Shown here piece by piece: positions 9,890 through 19,362 of a DNA stretch of 64,000 bases. The notes beneath the pieces were generated by a model. It searched no databases. It was not told the origin of the DNA and was given only the letters and a program-made list of their open reading frames with translations. The translations under genes and the position numbers were made by a program. Within the stretch, counting starts at the first letter, position 1. Each line of letters begins with the position of its first letter. The stretch covers positions 62,001 to 126,000 of the forward strand of contig NZ_FZOI01000012.1 of the NCBI RefSeq assembly GCF_900188385.1, given 5' to 3'. This stretch comes from Azospirillum sp. RU38E. Lineage in GTDB: Bacteria; Pseudomonadota; Alphaproteobacteria; Azospirillales; Azospirillaceae.

Positions 9890-10308
9890 TGGACAGCCTG
9901 ATCCTGCGCACGGCCACGCGCCTGTTGCTGACCCTGATGATCCTGTTTTCCATTTTCATCCTCTGGCGCGGCCATAATGAGCCGGGGGGCGGCTTTGTTG
10001 GCGGGCTGATCTGTGCCGTGGCCTTCGCTCTGCACGCGCTGGCCTTTGGCGTGAAGGAGATGAAGCGCCTGCTGGTGGTGGACCCGCGCAGCCTGCTGGG
10101 CGGCGGGCTGCTGCTGGGTATCCTGTCCGGCTTTTTCGCCGGCCCCGGCGGCGACCCGTTCATGACGGCGCGCTGGATCATCTTCAAGGATGCCACCGGC
10201 GCCAAGGCTTTGGCACTGGGCACGCCCGTACTGTTCGATATTGGTGTTTATCTGGTGGTGGTCGGCGCCTTGCTGGCCATGGTCCAGGCCCTGATGGAAG
10301 AGGATTGA
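9889..10308 (+). CDS. mnhB: Na+/H+ antiporter subunit B
   Basis: The 139-residue membrane protein has four hydrophobic segments and the MrpB signature [14 protein letters not shown]. It is a structural subunit of the Mrp hetero-oligomer in the inner membrane. The ATG at 9889 overlaps the mnhA stop (TGATG). A GTG 3 bases earlier is an alternative start with similar spacing from the GGGGGAG ribosome site. Confidence 0.92.
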   Translation: MDSLILRTATRLLLTLMILFSIFILWRGHNEPGGGFVGGLICAVAFALHALAFGVKEMKRLLVVDPRSLLGGGLLLGILSGFFAGPGGDPFMTARWIIFKDATGAKALALGTPVLFDIGVYLVVVGALLAMVQALMEED

Positions 10309-10312
10309 GCCC

Positions 10313-10672
10313 ATGGAAACCATCATGGCCTTCGCCGTCGGCGGCATGGTTGCCGGTGCCGTCTATCTGTTCCTGTCGCGCCAGTTGCTGCGCGTGCTGT
10401 TCGGGGTGATCCTGCTGTCCAACGCCGTTAATGTCGCCATCCTGCTGGTGGGGCGGCTGACGCCCGGTCAGGCCCCCCTGATCGGCCAGGGGCAGGAGGT
10501 GTTGGGCCAGGGGCTGGCCAACCCGCTGCCCCAGGCGCTGATCCTGACCGCCATTGTCATTGGCTTCGGCCTGCTCTCCTTCGTGCTGGCCCTGGTCTAT
10601 CGCGGCTATCAGGAACTGGGCACGCTGGACAGCAGCCAGATGCGCACGGCTGAGCCGGAGGACGCGGCATGA
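10313..10672 (+). CDS. mnhC: Na+/H+ antiporter subunit C
   Basis: This 119-residue protein is NuoK-like, with three transmembrane segments. The family motif LLSNAVNVAILLVG is followed by PLPQALILTAIVIGFG, which is diagnostic of MrpC (DPLPQALVLTAIVI-like). It is the Mrp counterpart of the complex I subunit that joins the antiporter modules. It starts 4 bases after mnhB and overlaps mnhD by 4 bases. Confidence 0.93.
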   Translation: METIMAFAVGGMVAGAVYLFLSRQLLRVLFGVILLSNAVNVAILLVGRLTPGQAPLIGQGQEVLGQGLANPLPQALILTAIVIGFGLLSFVLALVYRGYQELGTLDSSQMRTAEPEDAA

Positions 10673-12231
10673 TCGCCTGGCTGGTTGCCTCCCCCATCCT
10701 GGTGCCGCTGACCACGGCGGCCCTGTGTGCTGTGTTCTGGCACCGGCCGGCCCTGCAGCGCGTGCTGTCGCTGGGTGGCAGCACACTGCTGCTGATCCTG
10801 GCCGGGTTGTTGCTGGCGCGGGTGATGGAAGGCGGGGTGCAGGTGGCCCAGATGGGCAGTTGGGCCGCCCCCTTCGGCATCACCCTGGTGGCCGACACGC
10901 TGTCGGCGCTGATGATCCTGATCGCGTCGGTGATGGCGCTGGCGGTGGCCGTCTATGCGCTGGGCGATGTGGATGCGGTGCGCGAACGCGGCGGATACCA
11001 TATCATCTTTCAGGTGCTGATGGTCGGCGTCTGCGGCAGCTTCATCACCGGCGATCTGTTCAACCTCTATGTCTGGTTTGAGGTGATGCTGATCTCCTCC
11101 TTCGTGCTGCTGTCGCTGGGCGGCACGAAGGAACAGATCGATGGGGCGATCAAATATGCCGGCATCAACCTGATCGCCACCGCCTGCTTCCTGCTGGCCG
11201 TTGCCCTGCTCTATGGCGTGACCGGTACGCTGAACATGGCCGATCTGGCCGTGCGCGTGCCGCATGTCGCCAATAAGGGGCTGGTCAGCACCATTGCCGT
11301 GCTGTTCATCATCGCCTTTGGCATGAAGGCGGCGGTCTTCCCCTTCTTCTTCTGGTTGCACGCCGCCTATCACACGCCCGCCGTGGCGGTGCAGGCGATT
11401 TTCGCCGGCTTGCTGACCAAGGTGGGCGTCTATGCGCTGCTGCGCTGTTTCACCCTGATCTTCACCGGCGATATGGGTTGGACCCATGGCATCCTGATGT
11501 GGATTGCCGGGGCCACAATGCTGACCGGTGCCTTGGGATCGCTGGCGGTGCGCGACCTGCGCCGGGCGCTGTCCTGGCAGGTGGTGGCGCATATCGGCTA
11601 CATGATCATGGGGCTGGCCATCGCCACTCCGTTGGCCATTGCCGGCACCGTCTTCTATCTGGTGCATGACATTGTGGTGAAGACCAACCTGTTTCTGGGG
11701 GCCGGCGTGGTGCGCCGGCTGTCGGGCGGGGATACGTCTTACGCCCGGCTGGGTGGGCTGTTCACCGCCGCACCGATTCTCTGTGTGGTGCTGTTCGTGC
11801 CGCTGGCCTCGCTCGCCGGCTTCCCGCCTTTCTCCGGCTTCTGGTCCAAACTCCTTTTGGTGCGCGCCGGTCTGGCGGTGGAGAATTGGGCCATCGTCGC
11901 CGTGGCACTGGTGACGGGCCTGCTGACCTTCTGGCTGGTCGGGCGGCTATGGGCGGAGATGGTATGGAAGAGCAACCCGGCGGGCGACGCCCTGGGCACG
12001 GCCAGCCTGGGCGGGGCGGCGCGCGTGGCGCTGGTGGCCCCGCTGGTGCTGCTGTCTGCCATCACCGTCACCATCGGCCTTTATGCCGAACCGCTGATGC
12101 GGGTCAGCGCCATGGCCGCCGATGGGCTGGTCGATCCGCAAGCCTATATTGATGCGGTGCTGGGGGCGGTGCCGACCACCCCCACCCTGGTCGGGGCCGC
12201 AGAACCGGCCGCGATGGAGGTGCAGCCATGA
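10669..12231 (+). CDS. mnhD: Na+/H+ antiporter subunit D
   Basis: This 520-residue NuoM/NuoN-like membrane protein is the second antiporter module. Diagnostic stretches are LYVWFEVMLISSFVLLSLGG with its key glutamate, FPFFFWLHAAYHTPAVAVQAIFAG and the lysine-containing GLLTKVGVYALLR. It has about 14 predicted membrane spans. ATGA overlaps link it to mnhC and mnhE. Confidence 0.93.
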   Translation: MIAWLVASPILVPLTTAALCAVFWHRPALQRVLSLGGSTLLLILAGLLLARVMEGGVQVAQMGSWAAPFGITLVADTLSALMILIASVMALAVAVYALGDVDAVRERGGYHIIFQVLMVGVCGSFITGDLFNLYVWFEVMLISSFVLLSLGGTKEQIDGAIKYAGINLIATACFLLAVALLYGVTGTLNMADLAVRVPHVANKGLVSTIAVLFIIAFGMKAAVFPFFFWLHAAYHTPAVAVQAIFAGLLTKVGVYALLRCFTLIFTGDMGWTHGILMWIAGATMLTGALGSLAVRDLRRALSWQVVAHIGYMIMGLAIATPLAIAGTVFYLVHDIVVKTNLFLGAGVVRRLSGGDTSYARLGGLFTAAPILCVVLFVPLASLAGFPPFSGFWSKLLLVRAGLAVENWAIVAVALVTGLLTFWLVGRLWAEMVWKSNPAGDALGTASLGGAARVALVAPLVLLSAITVTIGLYAEPLMRVSAMAADGLVDPQAYIDAVLGAVPTTPTLVGAAEPAAMEVQP

Positions 12232-12701
12232 ACCTGCTGGTGCTGAACCTGCTGCTGGCCCTGGCCTGGATGGGCTTCAATGCCGATTTCAGCCTGGGTG
12301 GCTTCGCGGCCGGCTTTGTGCTGGGCCATGGCGTGCTGTGGCTGGGCCGGCCGCTTTACCCCAACCAGCGTTATTTCCGCCTGCTCTGGGGTTCGCTGGG
12401 CTATTTCCTCTGGCTGCTGAAGGAGATTGTCCTCTCCTCCCTGAAGGTGACGGCCAGCGTGCTGGGCTTTGGGGCGAAGGTGCAGCCGGCCGTCATCGCC
12501 ATCCCGCTGGATGCGCGGACGGATCTGGAAATTACCCTGCTGGCCTGTTCCATCACCCTGACGCCCGGCACGCTGACCCTGGATGTGTCGCCTGACCGCA
12601 AGCATCTCTACATTCATGCCATGTTCGGGGGCGATGCGGCGGCCCTGTGTGCGGAAACCAAGGACAGTATGGAACGCCGTATCCTGGAGGTGCTGCGATG
12701 A
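12228..12701 (+). CDS. mnhE: Na+/H+ antiporter subunit E
   Basis: The 157-residue MrpE-family protein has two N-terminal membrane segments followed by a cytoplasmic domain containing ACSITLTPGTLTLDV, the MrpE signature. It is an accessory subunit needed for assembly or activity of the Mrp complex. It overlaps mnhD and mnhF by 4 bases each. Confidence 0.92.
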   Translation: MNLLVLNLLLALAWMGFNADFSLGGFAAGFVLGHGVLWLGRPLYPNQRYFRLLWGSLGYFLWLLKEIVLSSLKVTASVLGFGAKVQPAVIAIPLDARTDLEITLLACSITLTPGTLTLDVSPDRKHLYIHAMFGGDAAALCAETKDSMERRILEVLR

Positions 12702-13036
12702 GCCCGGCCATCACCCCCTTCCTGTCCTGGTGCCTGACCATCGCCATGGTGCTGCTGTTCGCCGCCTTTGCGCTGACCATCGTGCGGGTTCTGCGCGGGC
12801 CGACCACGGCGGACCGCATCATTGCCATCGACCTGTTCGGTGTGCTGGCCGTAGCCTTCATCGCGCTCTACACGCTGTATGTGCAGCAGGTCGTGTTTCT
12901 GGATGCGGCCATCGCCCTGGCCCTGGTCGCCTTTTTTGGCACCGTCGCCTATGCCCGTTTCCTGGAACGGCGCGTGGTGGACCGGCCGGAGGAGCGGGAG
13001 GCAGCACAGAAGGAGAAGGAGGAGCCCCATGCTTGA
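12698..13036 (+). CDS. mnhF: Na+/H+ antiporter subunit F
   Basis: The protein of about 112 residues has three membrane spans and the MrpF signature RVLRGPTTADRIIAIDL. I chose the ATG at 12698, which forms an ATGA overlap with mnhE; the frame is open from 12647, but that would add residues encoded inside mnhE. The C-terminus is a charged cytoplasmic tail rich in E, R and K. It overlaps mnhG by 8 bases. Confidence 0.9.
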   Translation: MSPAITPFLSWCLTIAMVLLFAAFALTIVRVLRGPTTADRIIAIDLFGVLAVAFIALYTLYVQQVVFLDAAIALALVAFFGTVAYARFLERRVVDRPEEREAAQKEKEEPHA

Positions 13037-13406
13037 CCAGATCGCGCAGGCCATCGTCGGCATCCTGGCGGTGGCCGGGTCGTTTTTCTGTCTGGTGGCG
13101 GCCTTGGGCGTGGTGCGCCTGCCCGATGCGCTGACCCGGATGCACGCCAGTTCCAAGGCCGGCACACTGGGTTGCGGGCTGGTGCTGCTGGCCGTGGCCC
13201 TGTTCTTTCCCGGTCTGGATGTGGTGGCCCGCGTGGTGGCGGCCATCCTGTTTTTGCTGCTGACCACACCGGTTGCTGCCCACATGATTGGCCGGGCCGC
13301 CTATGCCAGCGGAGAATCGCCTGCTGCCGGTACCGTGCGGGATGATCTGGCCAAGGGCCCGGACAACCCGCGCCGCCGCCTGTTGGAGAAGGCGGGGAGA
13401 CGGTAA
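13029..13406 (+). CDS. mnhG: Na+/H+ antiporter subunit G
   Basis: The 125-residue protein has three membrane spans and the MrpG signature LGVVRLPDALTRMHASSKAGTLG. The start at 13029 overlaps mnhF. It completes the seven-subunit Mrp antiporter, which usually exports Na+ (sometimes K+) in exchange for protons and supports pH and salt homeostasis. The last 35 residues are a hydrophilic tail. Confidence 0.92.
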   Translation: MLDQIAQAIVGILAVAGSFFCLVAALGVVRLPDALTRMHASSKAGTLGCGLVLLAVALFFPGLDVVARVVAAILFLLLTTPVAAHMIGRAAYASGESPAAGTVRDDLAKGPDNPRRRLLEKAGRR

Positions 13407-13484
13407 CCGCTGGCCATTCGCCCTGTCGGGGTGGGGCTTGCAAAAAAATCGCTTGGGTGACGTAACGGAAGGCCGAAGAAACGC

Positions 13485-13512
13485 TTGAGGTTCCATTTCC
13501 CCTCCCGATATA
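13485..13512 (+). promoter_or_regulatory. Candidate fadD promoter
   Basis: TTGAGG (13485-13490) and GATATA (13507-13512) are spaced by 16 bases in the 163-base gap between mnhG and the acyl-CoA ligase. The ligase also has a strong ribosome site (GGGAGGAATAAA). This is a pattern match only. Confidence 0.35.
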
Positions 13513-13569
13513 GGAGATTCAAAGGCGTCGCGCTGGAAGGCGCCGGCAGTCCATACCGGGAGGAATAAA

Positions 13570-15294
13570 ATGGCCGAAGCGGTCGCATCCGTGCAGCAGC
13601 AGCAACAGGGCCGCCAGCCCTTTCTGTGGGAAGGCTCCTATCCACCCGGTGTAAAGTGGGATAGCCCCATCCCGGAGCGCACCCTGCCGCAATTGCTGGA
13701 TCAGGCCACCCAGCGCTTCCGCGACCGGCCTTGCGTCGATTTCCTGGACAAGAAATATACCTATGGCGCGATCACCGATCTGGTGGACCGGTTCGCCAAG
13801 GGTTTGCAGGAAATGGGCCTGCAGAAGGGCCAGAAGGTCGGCCTGTTTCTGCCCAACACCCCTTATTCGGTGATCTGCTATTTCGGCATTCTGAAGGCCG
13901 GCGGCGTGGTGGTGAATTTCAACCCGCTCTATGCGGAACGTGAAATCTGCCACATGATCAATGATTCAGAGGCTGACTGGATGATCAGCCTGGATCTGAA
14001 GGTCACCTATGACAAGCTGGCCAAGATGTTCGGGCAGAGCCGGCTGAAAAAGATCATCGTGGTGCCGATGGCCGGCATCCTGCCCTTCCCGAAGAACCTG
14101 CTGTTCCCCTTCGTGAAGAAGAAGGAAATCGCCGCCATCCCGCGCGATGATCGGCATGTCTGGTTCAAACAATTGGTGGCCAATGATGGCAGGCCGCGCC
14201 CGGTGGCGCTGGATGCCGTCAATGATGTGGCGGTGCTGCAATATACCGGCGGCACCACGGGCGTGCCCAAGGGGGCGATGCTGACGCACCAGAACATCAC
14301 CGCCAATACCGCCCAGGCCTCCTATTGGTTCAGCGCGATGGCGGAGCCGGGGAATGAGCGGATGCTGGGTGTGCTGCCGCTGTTCCACGTCTTCGCCATG
14401 ACCTGCGTGATGAACCTGACCATCCAGAATGGTGGGGAAATGATCCTGCTGCCCCGGTTCGAGCTGGAACAGGTGCTGGAGACGATCCACAAGAAAAAGC
14501 CGACCCAGTTTCCGGCGGTGCCCACCATCTATACCGCCATCAATAATTACAAGGATGTGGAGAAATACGATCTTTCCTCCATCAAGGTCTGTAATTCCGG
14601 TGGTGCGCCCTTGCCGGTGGAGGTGAAGGCGCAGTTCGAGAAGCTGACCGGCTGCGCCCTGGTGGAAGGCTATGGCCTGTCGGAATCCGCCCCCATCGCC
14701 ACCATCAACCCGACCCATGCCAGCCGCGCCGGCTCCATCGGGCTGCCGGTGCCCGGTACGGATATCCGCATCGTCAGCCTGGAAGATCGCCGTACGGAGG
14801 TGCCGCGCGGCGAACGGGGCGAAATCTGCATCATCGGCCCGCAGGTGATGAAGGGCTATTGGAAGAAGGACAAGGAAACGGCTGAGACGCTGGATGGCGG
14901 CATGTTGCATACCGGTGATGTCGGCTATCTGGATGAGGACGGCTATATCTTCATCGTTGACCGCATCAAGGACATGATCCTGGCCGGCGGCTACAACGTT
15001 TATCCGCGCAATGTGGAAGAGGCGATCTACCAGCATCCGCAGGTGGCGGAATGTATCGTGCTGGGCGTACCCGACCCCTATCGCGGCCAGACGGTGAAGG
15101 CCTATATCAAGACCCGCGATGGCGCCGTCTTGACCAAGGACGATATCAAGAAGTTCCTGGAGGACAAGCTGTCCCCCATCGAACAGCCCAAGCTGTATGA
15201 ATTCCGCGATGAGTTGCCCAAGACCATGATCGGCAAGCTGTCGCGCAAGGCCCTGCTGGATGAGCTGGAGGCAGAGAAGAAGAAGGCGGGTTAA
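13570..15294 (+). CDS. fadD: Long-chain fatty acid-CoA ligase
   Basis: This 574-residue member of the ANL adenylating superfamily activates fatty acids to acyl-CoA through an acyl-AMP intermediate. Core motifs are YTGGTTGVPKGAMLTHQN (P-loop-like A3), VEGYGLSESAP (A5), LHTGDVGYLDEDGYIFIVDR (A7-A8) and the catalytic-lysine end PKTMIGKLSRKAL (A10). The N-terminal segment with EGSYPPGVKWD is typical of FadD. A polyglutamine run lies at residues 10-13. It has its own promoter-like upstream region and stands alone. Confidence 0.92.
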   Translation: MAEAVASVQQQQQGRQPFLWEGSYPPGVKWDSPIPERTLPQLLDQATQRFRDRPCVDFLDKKYTYGAITDLVDRFAKGLQEMGLQKGQKVGLFLPNTPYSVICYFGILKAGGVVVNFNPLYAEREICHMINDSEADWMISLDLKVTYDKLAKMFGQSRLKKIIVVPMAGILPFPKNLLFPFVKKKEIAAIPRDDRHVWFKQLVANDGRPRPVALDAVNDVAVLQYTGGTTGVPKGAMLTHQNITANTAQASYWFSAMAEPGNERMLGVLPLFHVFAMTCVMNLTIQNGGEMILLPRFELEQVLETIHKKKPTQFPAVPTIYTAINNYKDVEKYDLSSIKVCNSGGAPLPVEVKAQFEKLTGCALVEGYGLSESAPIATINPTHASRAGSIGLPVPGTDIRIVSLEDRRTEVPRGERGEICIIGPQVMKGYWKKDKETAETLDGGMLHTGDVGYLDEDGYIFIVDRIKDMILAGGYNVYPRNVEEAIYQHPQVAECIVLGVPDPYRGQTVKAYIKTRDGAVLTKDDIKKFLEDKLSPIEQPKLYEFRDELPKTMIGKLSRKALLDELEAEKKKAG

Positions 15295-15368
15295 GCCCCT
15301 TCCCCCACAGCGGGGAACCGGGTAGGAACGCCGCCGTCAACCCGCTATCCAGAGGCAAAAGGACCATC

Positions 15369-16292
15369 ATGGCCAAGCTGATCGTTCTCGGCAGCACCAA
15401 TATCGACATCCTGGCCACCATGCAGGCGGCCCCGCGCGCCGGCGAAACGGTGAATGGGGAGACGGTGCAGCTGATGCCGGGCGGCAAGGGGCTGAACCAG
15501 GCCGTGGCGGCGGTGCAGCAGGGCGTGGCGGTCAGCTTTGTCGGCCGGGTGGGCCGCGATGCCTTCGGCGATCAGGTAGCGGCCTTCTTCGCCGAAAAAG
15601 GCATTGAGGCATCCGGCCTGAAGCGCAGCGAGACGCTGGGCACCGGCAATGCCCTGATCCTGGTGGATGCGACGGCAGAAAACCGCATCGTCGTCATCCC
15701 CGCCGCCAATCAGGAGATCGTGCCCGCCGATGCCGACGGCGTGGCCATTGACGCCGGCGATATCGTGGTCAGCCAGTTTGAGGTGCCGCGCAGCACCATC
15801 GCCGCGATCTTTGCCCAAGCGCGGTCCGCCGGTGCCCGCACCGTGCTGAACGCCGCCCCGGCGCTGGATGATGCACCCGACGCGCTGTGGGCCGATACCG
15901 ACATTCTGGTGGTGAACGAGACGGAGCTGGGCCATTTCGCCGGCGTGGAACTGTCCGGTGACGCCCCGGTGGAAGCGGTGGCGGACGCCGCCCGCCGCCT
16001 GTTCCGCCGCGACGATCAGGTGGTGATCGCCACGCTGGGCGTGCGCGGCGCGCTGGCCGTTACGCCGACGGGCCATGAACTGGTGCCGGGCCGTAAGGTG
16101 AAGGCGGTGGACACGACCGGGGCGGGGGATTGCTTCGTGGGCAGCCTGTCTGCCCGGCTGGCGGCGGGGGACGCGCTGGCCGATGCCATGCGCTATGCCA
16201 ATGTCGCCGCCTCCATCGCCTGCACCCGCATCGGCACCGGCACCGCCATGCCGCAGGCCGAGGAGGTGTTTGCGGCTCTGCGGGCGGGGTGA
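15369..16292 (+). CDS. rbsK: Ribokinase
   Basis: This 307-residue PfkB-family sugar kinase phosphorylates D-ribose with ATP. The N-terminal motif MPGGKGLNQAVAAVQQG is the RbsK sugar-binding GGKGxNQA signature, and VDTTGAGDCFVGSLSARL holds the catalytic aspartate and the ATP/anion hole. LILVDATAENRIVVIPAAN is the usual ribokinase lid region. No ribose transporter is adjacent. A related nucleoside or deoxyribose kinase cannot be fully excluded. Confidence 0.87.
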   Translation: MAKLIVLGSTNIDILATMQAAPRAGETVNGETVQLMPGGKGLNQAVAAVQQGVAVSFVGRVGRDAFGDQVAAFFAEKGIEASGLKRSETLGTGNALILVDATAENRIVVIPAANQEIVPADADGVAIDAGDIVVSQFEVPRSTIAAIFAQARSAGARTVLNAAPALDDAPDALWADTDILVVNETELGHFAGVELSGDAPVEAVADAARRLFRRDDQVVIATLGVRGALAVTPTGHELVPGRKVKAVDTTGAGDCFVGSLSARLAAGDALADAMRYANVAASIACTRIGTGTAMPQAEEVFAALRAG

Positions 16293-16362
16293 GAGGGTAG
16301 TGGATATCGCTCTGGGCGATAAATCGCCTTGACGTTCCCCAGGCTCATGCCAATGCTGGGCC

Positions 16363-16614
16363 ATGAAACTGCGCTATGAAACCCATGCGGCTGCGGCCCT
16401 GCTGCGGATGCCTGTGAAAGATGCCAGAGCCCTACGGGATAAGCTGGAACTCTTTGCAGCCGATCCTTTGGCGCCGCACCCTTGGGCCAAGGCGTTTGGT
16501 GCGGGGACCGGGCGTATCCGACATGGTGATTGGCGGGCCCTTTACCGGATCGATGGATCGGCGATCACCGTGGTTGTTGTGAAAATCGGCAACAGGAAGG
16601 ACGTTTATCGATGA
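16363..16614 (+). CDS. RelE/ParE-superfamily toxin
   Basis: The 83-residue basic protein has the RelE-type beta-alpha fold pattern, with HPWAKAFGAGTGRIRHGDWRALYRID and the C-terminal KIGNRKDVYR, where GxxRxRxGxWRxxY is the typical signature. Such toxins usually cleave mRNA on the ribosome. The stop overlaps the antitoxin start in an ATGA, a classical toxin-first (HigBA-like) type II arrangement. Confidence 0.82.
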   Translation: MKLRYETHAAAALLRMPVKDARALRDKLELFAADPLAPHPWAKAFGAGTGRIRHGDWRALYRIDGSAITVVVVKIGNRKDVYR

Positions 16615-16991
16615 ACGCTTTGCATATCCGCCCCATTGCGGAGACGCCGGACAGCGTGACGTTGAGCCGTGCTGATTTTGAAGCCATCCAGGAACTGCTG
16701 GAAGATGCCGCCGACCTCGCGGATATCGAGGCTGTGGCCCGTAAACTGGATGGCGGTGAAGCCGGAACACTCCCCGACGACGTGGTCAATCGGCTGTTGG
16801 ATGGGGAAAATCCCGTGTTGGTTCTGCGTCAGCATCGGGGCCTTTCCGCCCTCGCCCTGGCCCAGGCAGCCGGCCTCTCGCAATCCTTCATCTCCGAAAT
16901 CGAAGCAGGTCGCAAACGCGGGGGGATTGATACGCTGAACCGGATTGCGGCGGCGTTGTCGGTGCCGCTGGATATGCTTGTCGGTCGATAA
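16611..16991 (+). CDS. XRE/HigA-family antitoxin
   Basis: The 126-residue protein has an N-terminal toxin-neutralising region (VTLSRADFEAIQELLEDAADL) like that of many antitoxins. A C-terminal Cro/CI helix-turn-helix follows (LRQHRGLSALALAQAAGLSQ, SFISEIEAGRKRGGIDTLNR). It should bind the toxin and repress the pair's own promoter. The ATG at 16611 overlaps the toxin stop, although the frame is open upstream to 16530. Confidence 0.85.
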   Translation: MNALHIRPIAETPDSVTLSRADFEAIQELLEDAADLADIEAVARKLDGGEAGTLPDDVVNRLLDGENPVLVLRQHRGLSALALAQAAGLSQSFISEIEAGRKRGGIDTLNRIAAALSVPLDMLVGR

Positions 16992-17093
16992 ACACACCAG
17001 GATGCCGGGTCACCACGGCACATCACATTTTTATTTGGGCAAGCGGGGCCGGCTTCGGTAGTCTTGGGCACAAATCTCCCGAAGGAGTGGGCC

Positions 17094-17492
17094 ATGAGCG
17101 ATACCTATGTCACGCTCAAAATTCGTGAGGCATTGAAGGCGGCGCAGGGCAACCGCGCCCAGGCTCAGCGCGTGCTGATCACCTGGGCGCTGGATGATGA
17201 GCAGTTGCTGCGCGGTCTGGCCAAGCCCTTCCTGAAGGCCATTGTCGGCAGTGCGGTGGATCGGGTGGCGCGCGGCGGTGGCATCACTACCGCATCGCCG
17301 GCCCCCGGCCAGGGTATCCAGCGCGCCGCCAAGCCGCAGCCGGGGCCGAAAAAGCTGTCGCCTCAGATGCTGGATGCCATCATCTCCCGCATGGGCACGG
17401 GCAGCGGCGATCTGCCGGAACCCGAACCGCGCGATCAGGCGGATAATCTGAAGGCCCTGGCCGCCGCGTTCACCCAACGCAAGCGGCCCTGA
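17094..17492 (+). CDS. Conserved hypothetical protein
   Basis: I do not recognise this 132-residue soluble protein. The N-terminal half (residues 1-62) is helical, with TLKIREALKAAQGNRAQAQRVL and WALDDEQLLRGLAKPFLKAIV. The centre is low-complexity (G, P, A rich). The C-terminus has a second helix pair (KLSPQMLDAIISRMG and DNLKALAAAF). The AAQGNRAQAQRVLI stretch loosely resembles a helix-turn-helix. The ATG at 17094 has a good ribosome site (GAAGGAG); an earlier in-frame ATG at 17064 lacks one. It stands alone. Confidence 0.65.
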   Translation: MSDTYVTLKIREALKAAQGNRAQAQRVLITWALDDEQLLRGLAKPFLKAIVGSAVDRVARGGGITTASPAPGQGIQRAAKPQPGPKKLSPQMLDAIISRMGTGSGDLPEPEPRDQADNLKALAAAFTQRKRP

Positions 17493-17562
17493 CCCCCTCG
17501 ATCTTCTACCCGCGGCATGAAATCATGACCCCTGGTCACGCTTTCGTGCCCCTCAATCGCCG

Positions 17563-17655
17563 GCGCCAGCCTCCGCTGGCTTGGCTACGCCGCACGTGCG
17601 GCGCGGCGGCGGTCGCCGCCGTACCAACGGTCATGAATGATGACCGTTGGTATTA
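17563..17655. repeat. TACCAA/TTGGTA-bounded dispersed hairpin repeat, copy A
   Basis: A GC-rich module containing GGCTTGGCTACGCCGC (around 17577-17592) is followed by a 12-bp perfect hairpin, ACCAACGGTCAT (17623-17634) with ATGACCGTTGGT (17640-17651), then TTAC. The same plan (GGCTTGGCTTACGC module, then a stem ending in TTGGTATWA) occurs at 46884-46992 and 53415-53530 with different stem sequences. It lies between convergent genes and could also act as a terminator. Confidence 0.6.
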
Positions 17656-19149
17656 CGACAGATCAATCCAGACGCTTTTCAGGTCGGTATATTTTTCCAG
17701 CGCGTGCAGGCTGCGGTCGCGGCCGAAGCCGGACTGTTTGAAACCGCCGAACGGCGTGGTGATATCCCCGCCATCATAGCAGTTGATCCAGACGCTGCCG
17801 GCCCGGATGGCGCGGGCCGCCTTCATGGCGGTGGACAGGTCGCGCGTCCACACCGCCGCTGCCAGACCGTAGATGGTGTCATTGGCGATGCGGAAGGCTT
17901 CCTCCGTGCTGGAAAAGCTGATGGTGGACAGCACGGGGCCAAAAATCTCCTCCCGCGCGATGGTCATCTGGTTGGTGACGCCAGCGAATAGGGTGGGTTC
18001 GATATAGAAGCCGCCCGTCTCCGTCCGCGCAGCGCCACCGCCCAGGCGCAGTGACGCCCCTTCGGCCTTGCCCTTGGCGATGTAATCCAGCACGCGGGCG
18101 TGCTGGCGGTCATCCACCATCGCCCCCATCGTGCTTTTCGGGTCCAGCGGGTCACCGGGGGTCCAGCGGGCGGCATGGTGGGTGACCCGCTCCAGAAATT
18201 CATCCTTGATGCTTTCATGCACCAGCAGGCGGGAACCGGCGGTGCAAACCTCCCCCTGATTAAAGAAGATGCCACCCACGGCTTCGCGCGCGGCCCGGTC
18301 CAGGTCCGGCGCATCGGGCAGGATGATGTGCGGGCTTTTGCCACCGCATTCCAGCGAGACGCGCTTCAGGTTGCTTTCCCCGGAATAGCGCATGAAATAT
18401 TTGCCAACCTCGGTGGAGCCGGTGAAGGCCAGCATATCCACATCCATATGCCGGCCAATGGCCTGCCCCGCCGTTTCCCCAAAACCCGGCACGACATTCA
18501 GCACGCCGGCCGGCAAGCCCGCCTGCACCGCCAGTTCAGCCAGGAACAGGGCCGTCAGCGGCGATTGCTCGGCCGGTTTCAGCACCACGGAATTGCCGGT
18601 GGCCAATGCCGGGGCCAGCTTCCATACCGCCATCATCAGCGGGAAGTTCCACGGCACCACCACGCCGATCACACCCAGCGGTTCCCGCAGGATCAGCGAC
18701 ATGGCATCGCCGCCGCTGGGGCCGACCTGATCATAAATCTTGTCAATGGCTTCGGCGTAATATTCGACGCAGCGGATAGACAGGGGGATGTCGATCTTGC
18801 GGCTGTCGGAAATGGGCTTGCCCATATCCAGCGTTTCCAGCAAGGCCAGCTCGTCGGCATTCTCCCCCATCAACTGCGCCAGCTTCAGCAGAACCTTGCG
18901 GCGCTGGCGCGGGTGGGCATCGCGCCAGACGCCGGTTTCAAACGCCTGACGGGCGGCGGCCACCGCCGCATCCACATCGGCCGCATCGCATTCGGCCACC
19001 TGTGTCAGCACCGAACCGTCGCGCGGGGTGACGCAATCGAAACGCTTGCCGCTGAGCGCATCAACGAATTTGCCGCCGATGAACGCCTGATTGCGGAATT
19101 GCAGCCGGGCGGCGCGTTCCTGCCAGGTGCCGGCGATTGTGCTGTCCAT
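17653..19149 (-). CDS. NAD(P)+-dependent aldehyde dehydrogenase (PuuC-like)
   Basis: This 498-residue enzyme is of the classical ALDH superfamily. The coenzyme-binding and oxyanion region is seen in GVVVPWNFPLMMAVWKLAPA, the general base glutamate in VSLECGGKSP, the catalytic cysteine in FFNQGEVCTAGSR and the EEIFGPVLS motif near the C-terminus. The full set is intact. The sequence resembles PuuC/YdcW-type enzymes that oxidise gamma-glutamyl-aminobutyraldehyde or other amino-aldehydes, but the substrate cannot be fixed from sequence. No polyamine genes are adjacent. Confidence 0.85.
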   Translation of the reverse strand: MDSTIAGTWQERAARLQFRNQAFIGGKFVDALSGKRFDCVTPRDGSVLTQVAECDAADVDAAVAAARQAFETGVWRDAHPRQRRKVLLKLAQLMGENADELALLETLDMGKPISDSRKIDIPLSIRCVEYYAEAIDKIYDQVGPSGGDAMSLILREPLGVIGVVVPWNFPLMMAVWKLAPALATGNSVVLKPAEQSPLTALFLAELAVQAGLPAGVLNVVPGFGETAGQAIGRHMDVDMLAFTGSTEVGKYFMRYSGESNLKRVSLECGGKSPHIILPDAPDLDRAAREAVGGIFFNQGEVCTAGSRLLVHESIKDEFLERVTHHAARWTPGDPLDPKSTMGAMVDDRQHARVLDYIAKGKAEGASLRLGGGAARTETGGFYIEPTLFAGVTNQMTIAREEIFGPVLSTISFSSTEEAFRIANDTIYGLAAAVWTRDLSTAMKAARAIRAGSVWINCYDGGDITTPFGGFKQSGFGRDRSLHALEKYTDLKSVWIDLS

Positions 19150-19362
19150 GGTCGCTTCCCCTTTGCCGGGCCCCTGAGGCCCCTGATCGGTCCCCAGGGT
19201 GCCCGCTTCGGATCAGGGCGGCAAGGGGGCAGGCGGGGGATGAATGGCAGAGTATCGCGCCGCCCGCGCAAACTGTGGCCCGGATGCAGGGGACGGTCGG
19301 ACAGGATAAAGATGGGGTGTCGGAATGGCGTCCCTGCCCTTTGAGAAAACCGGAGAGAGATC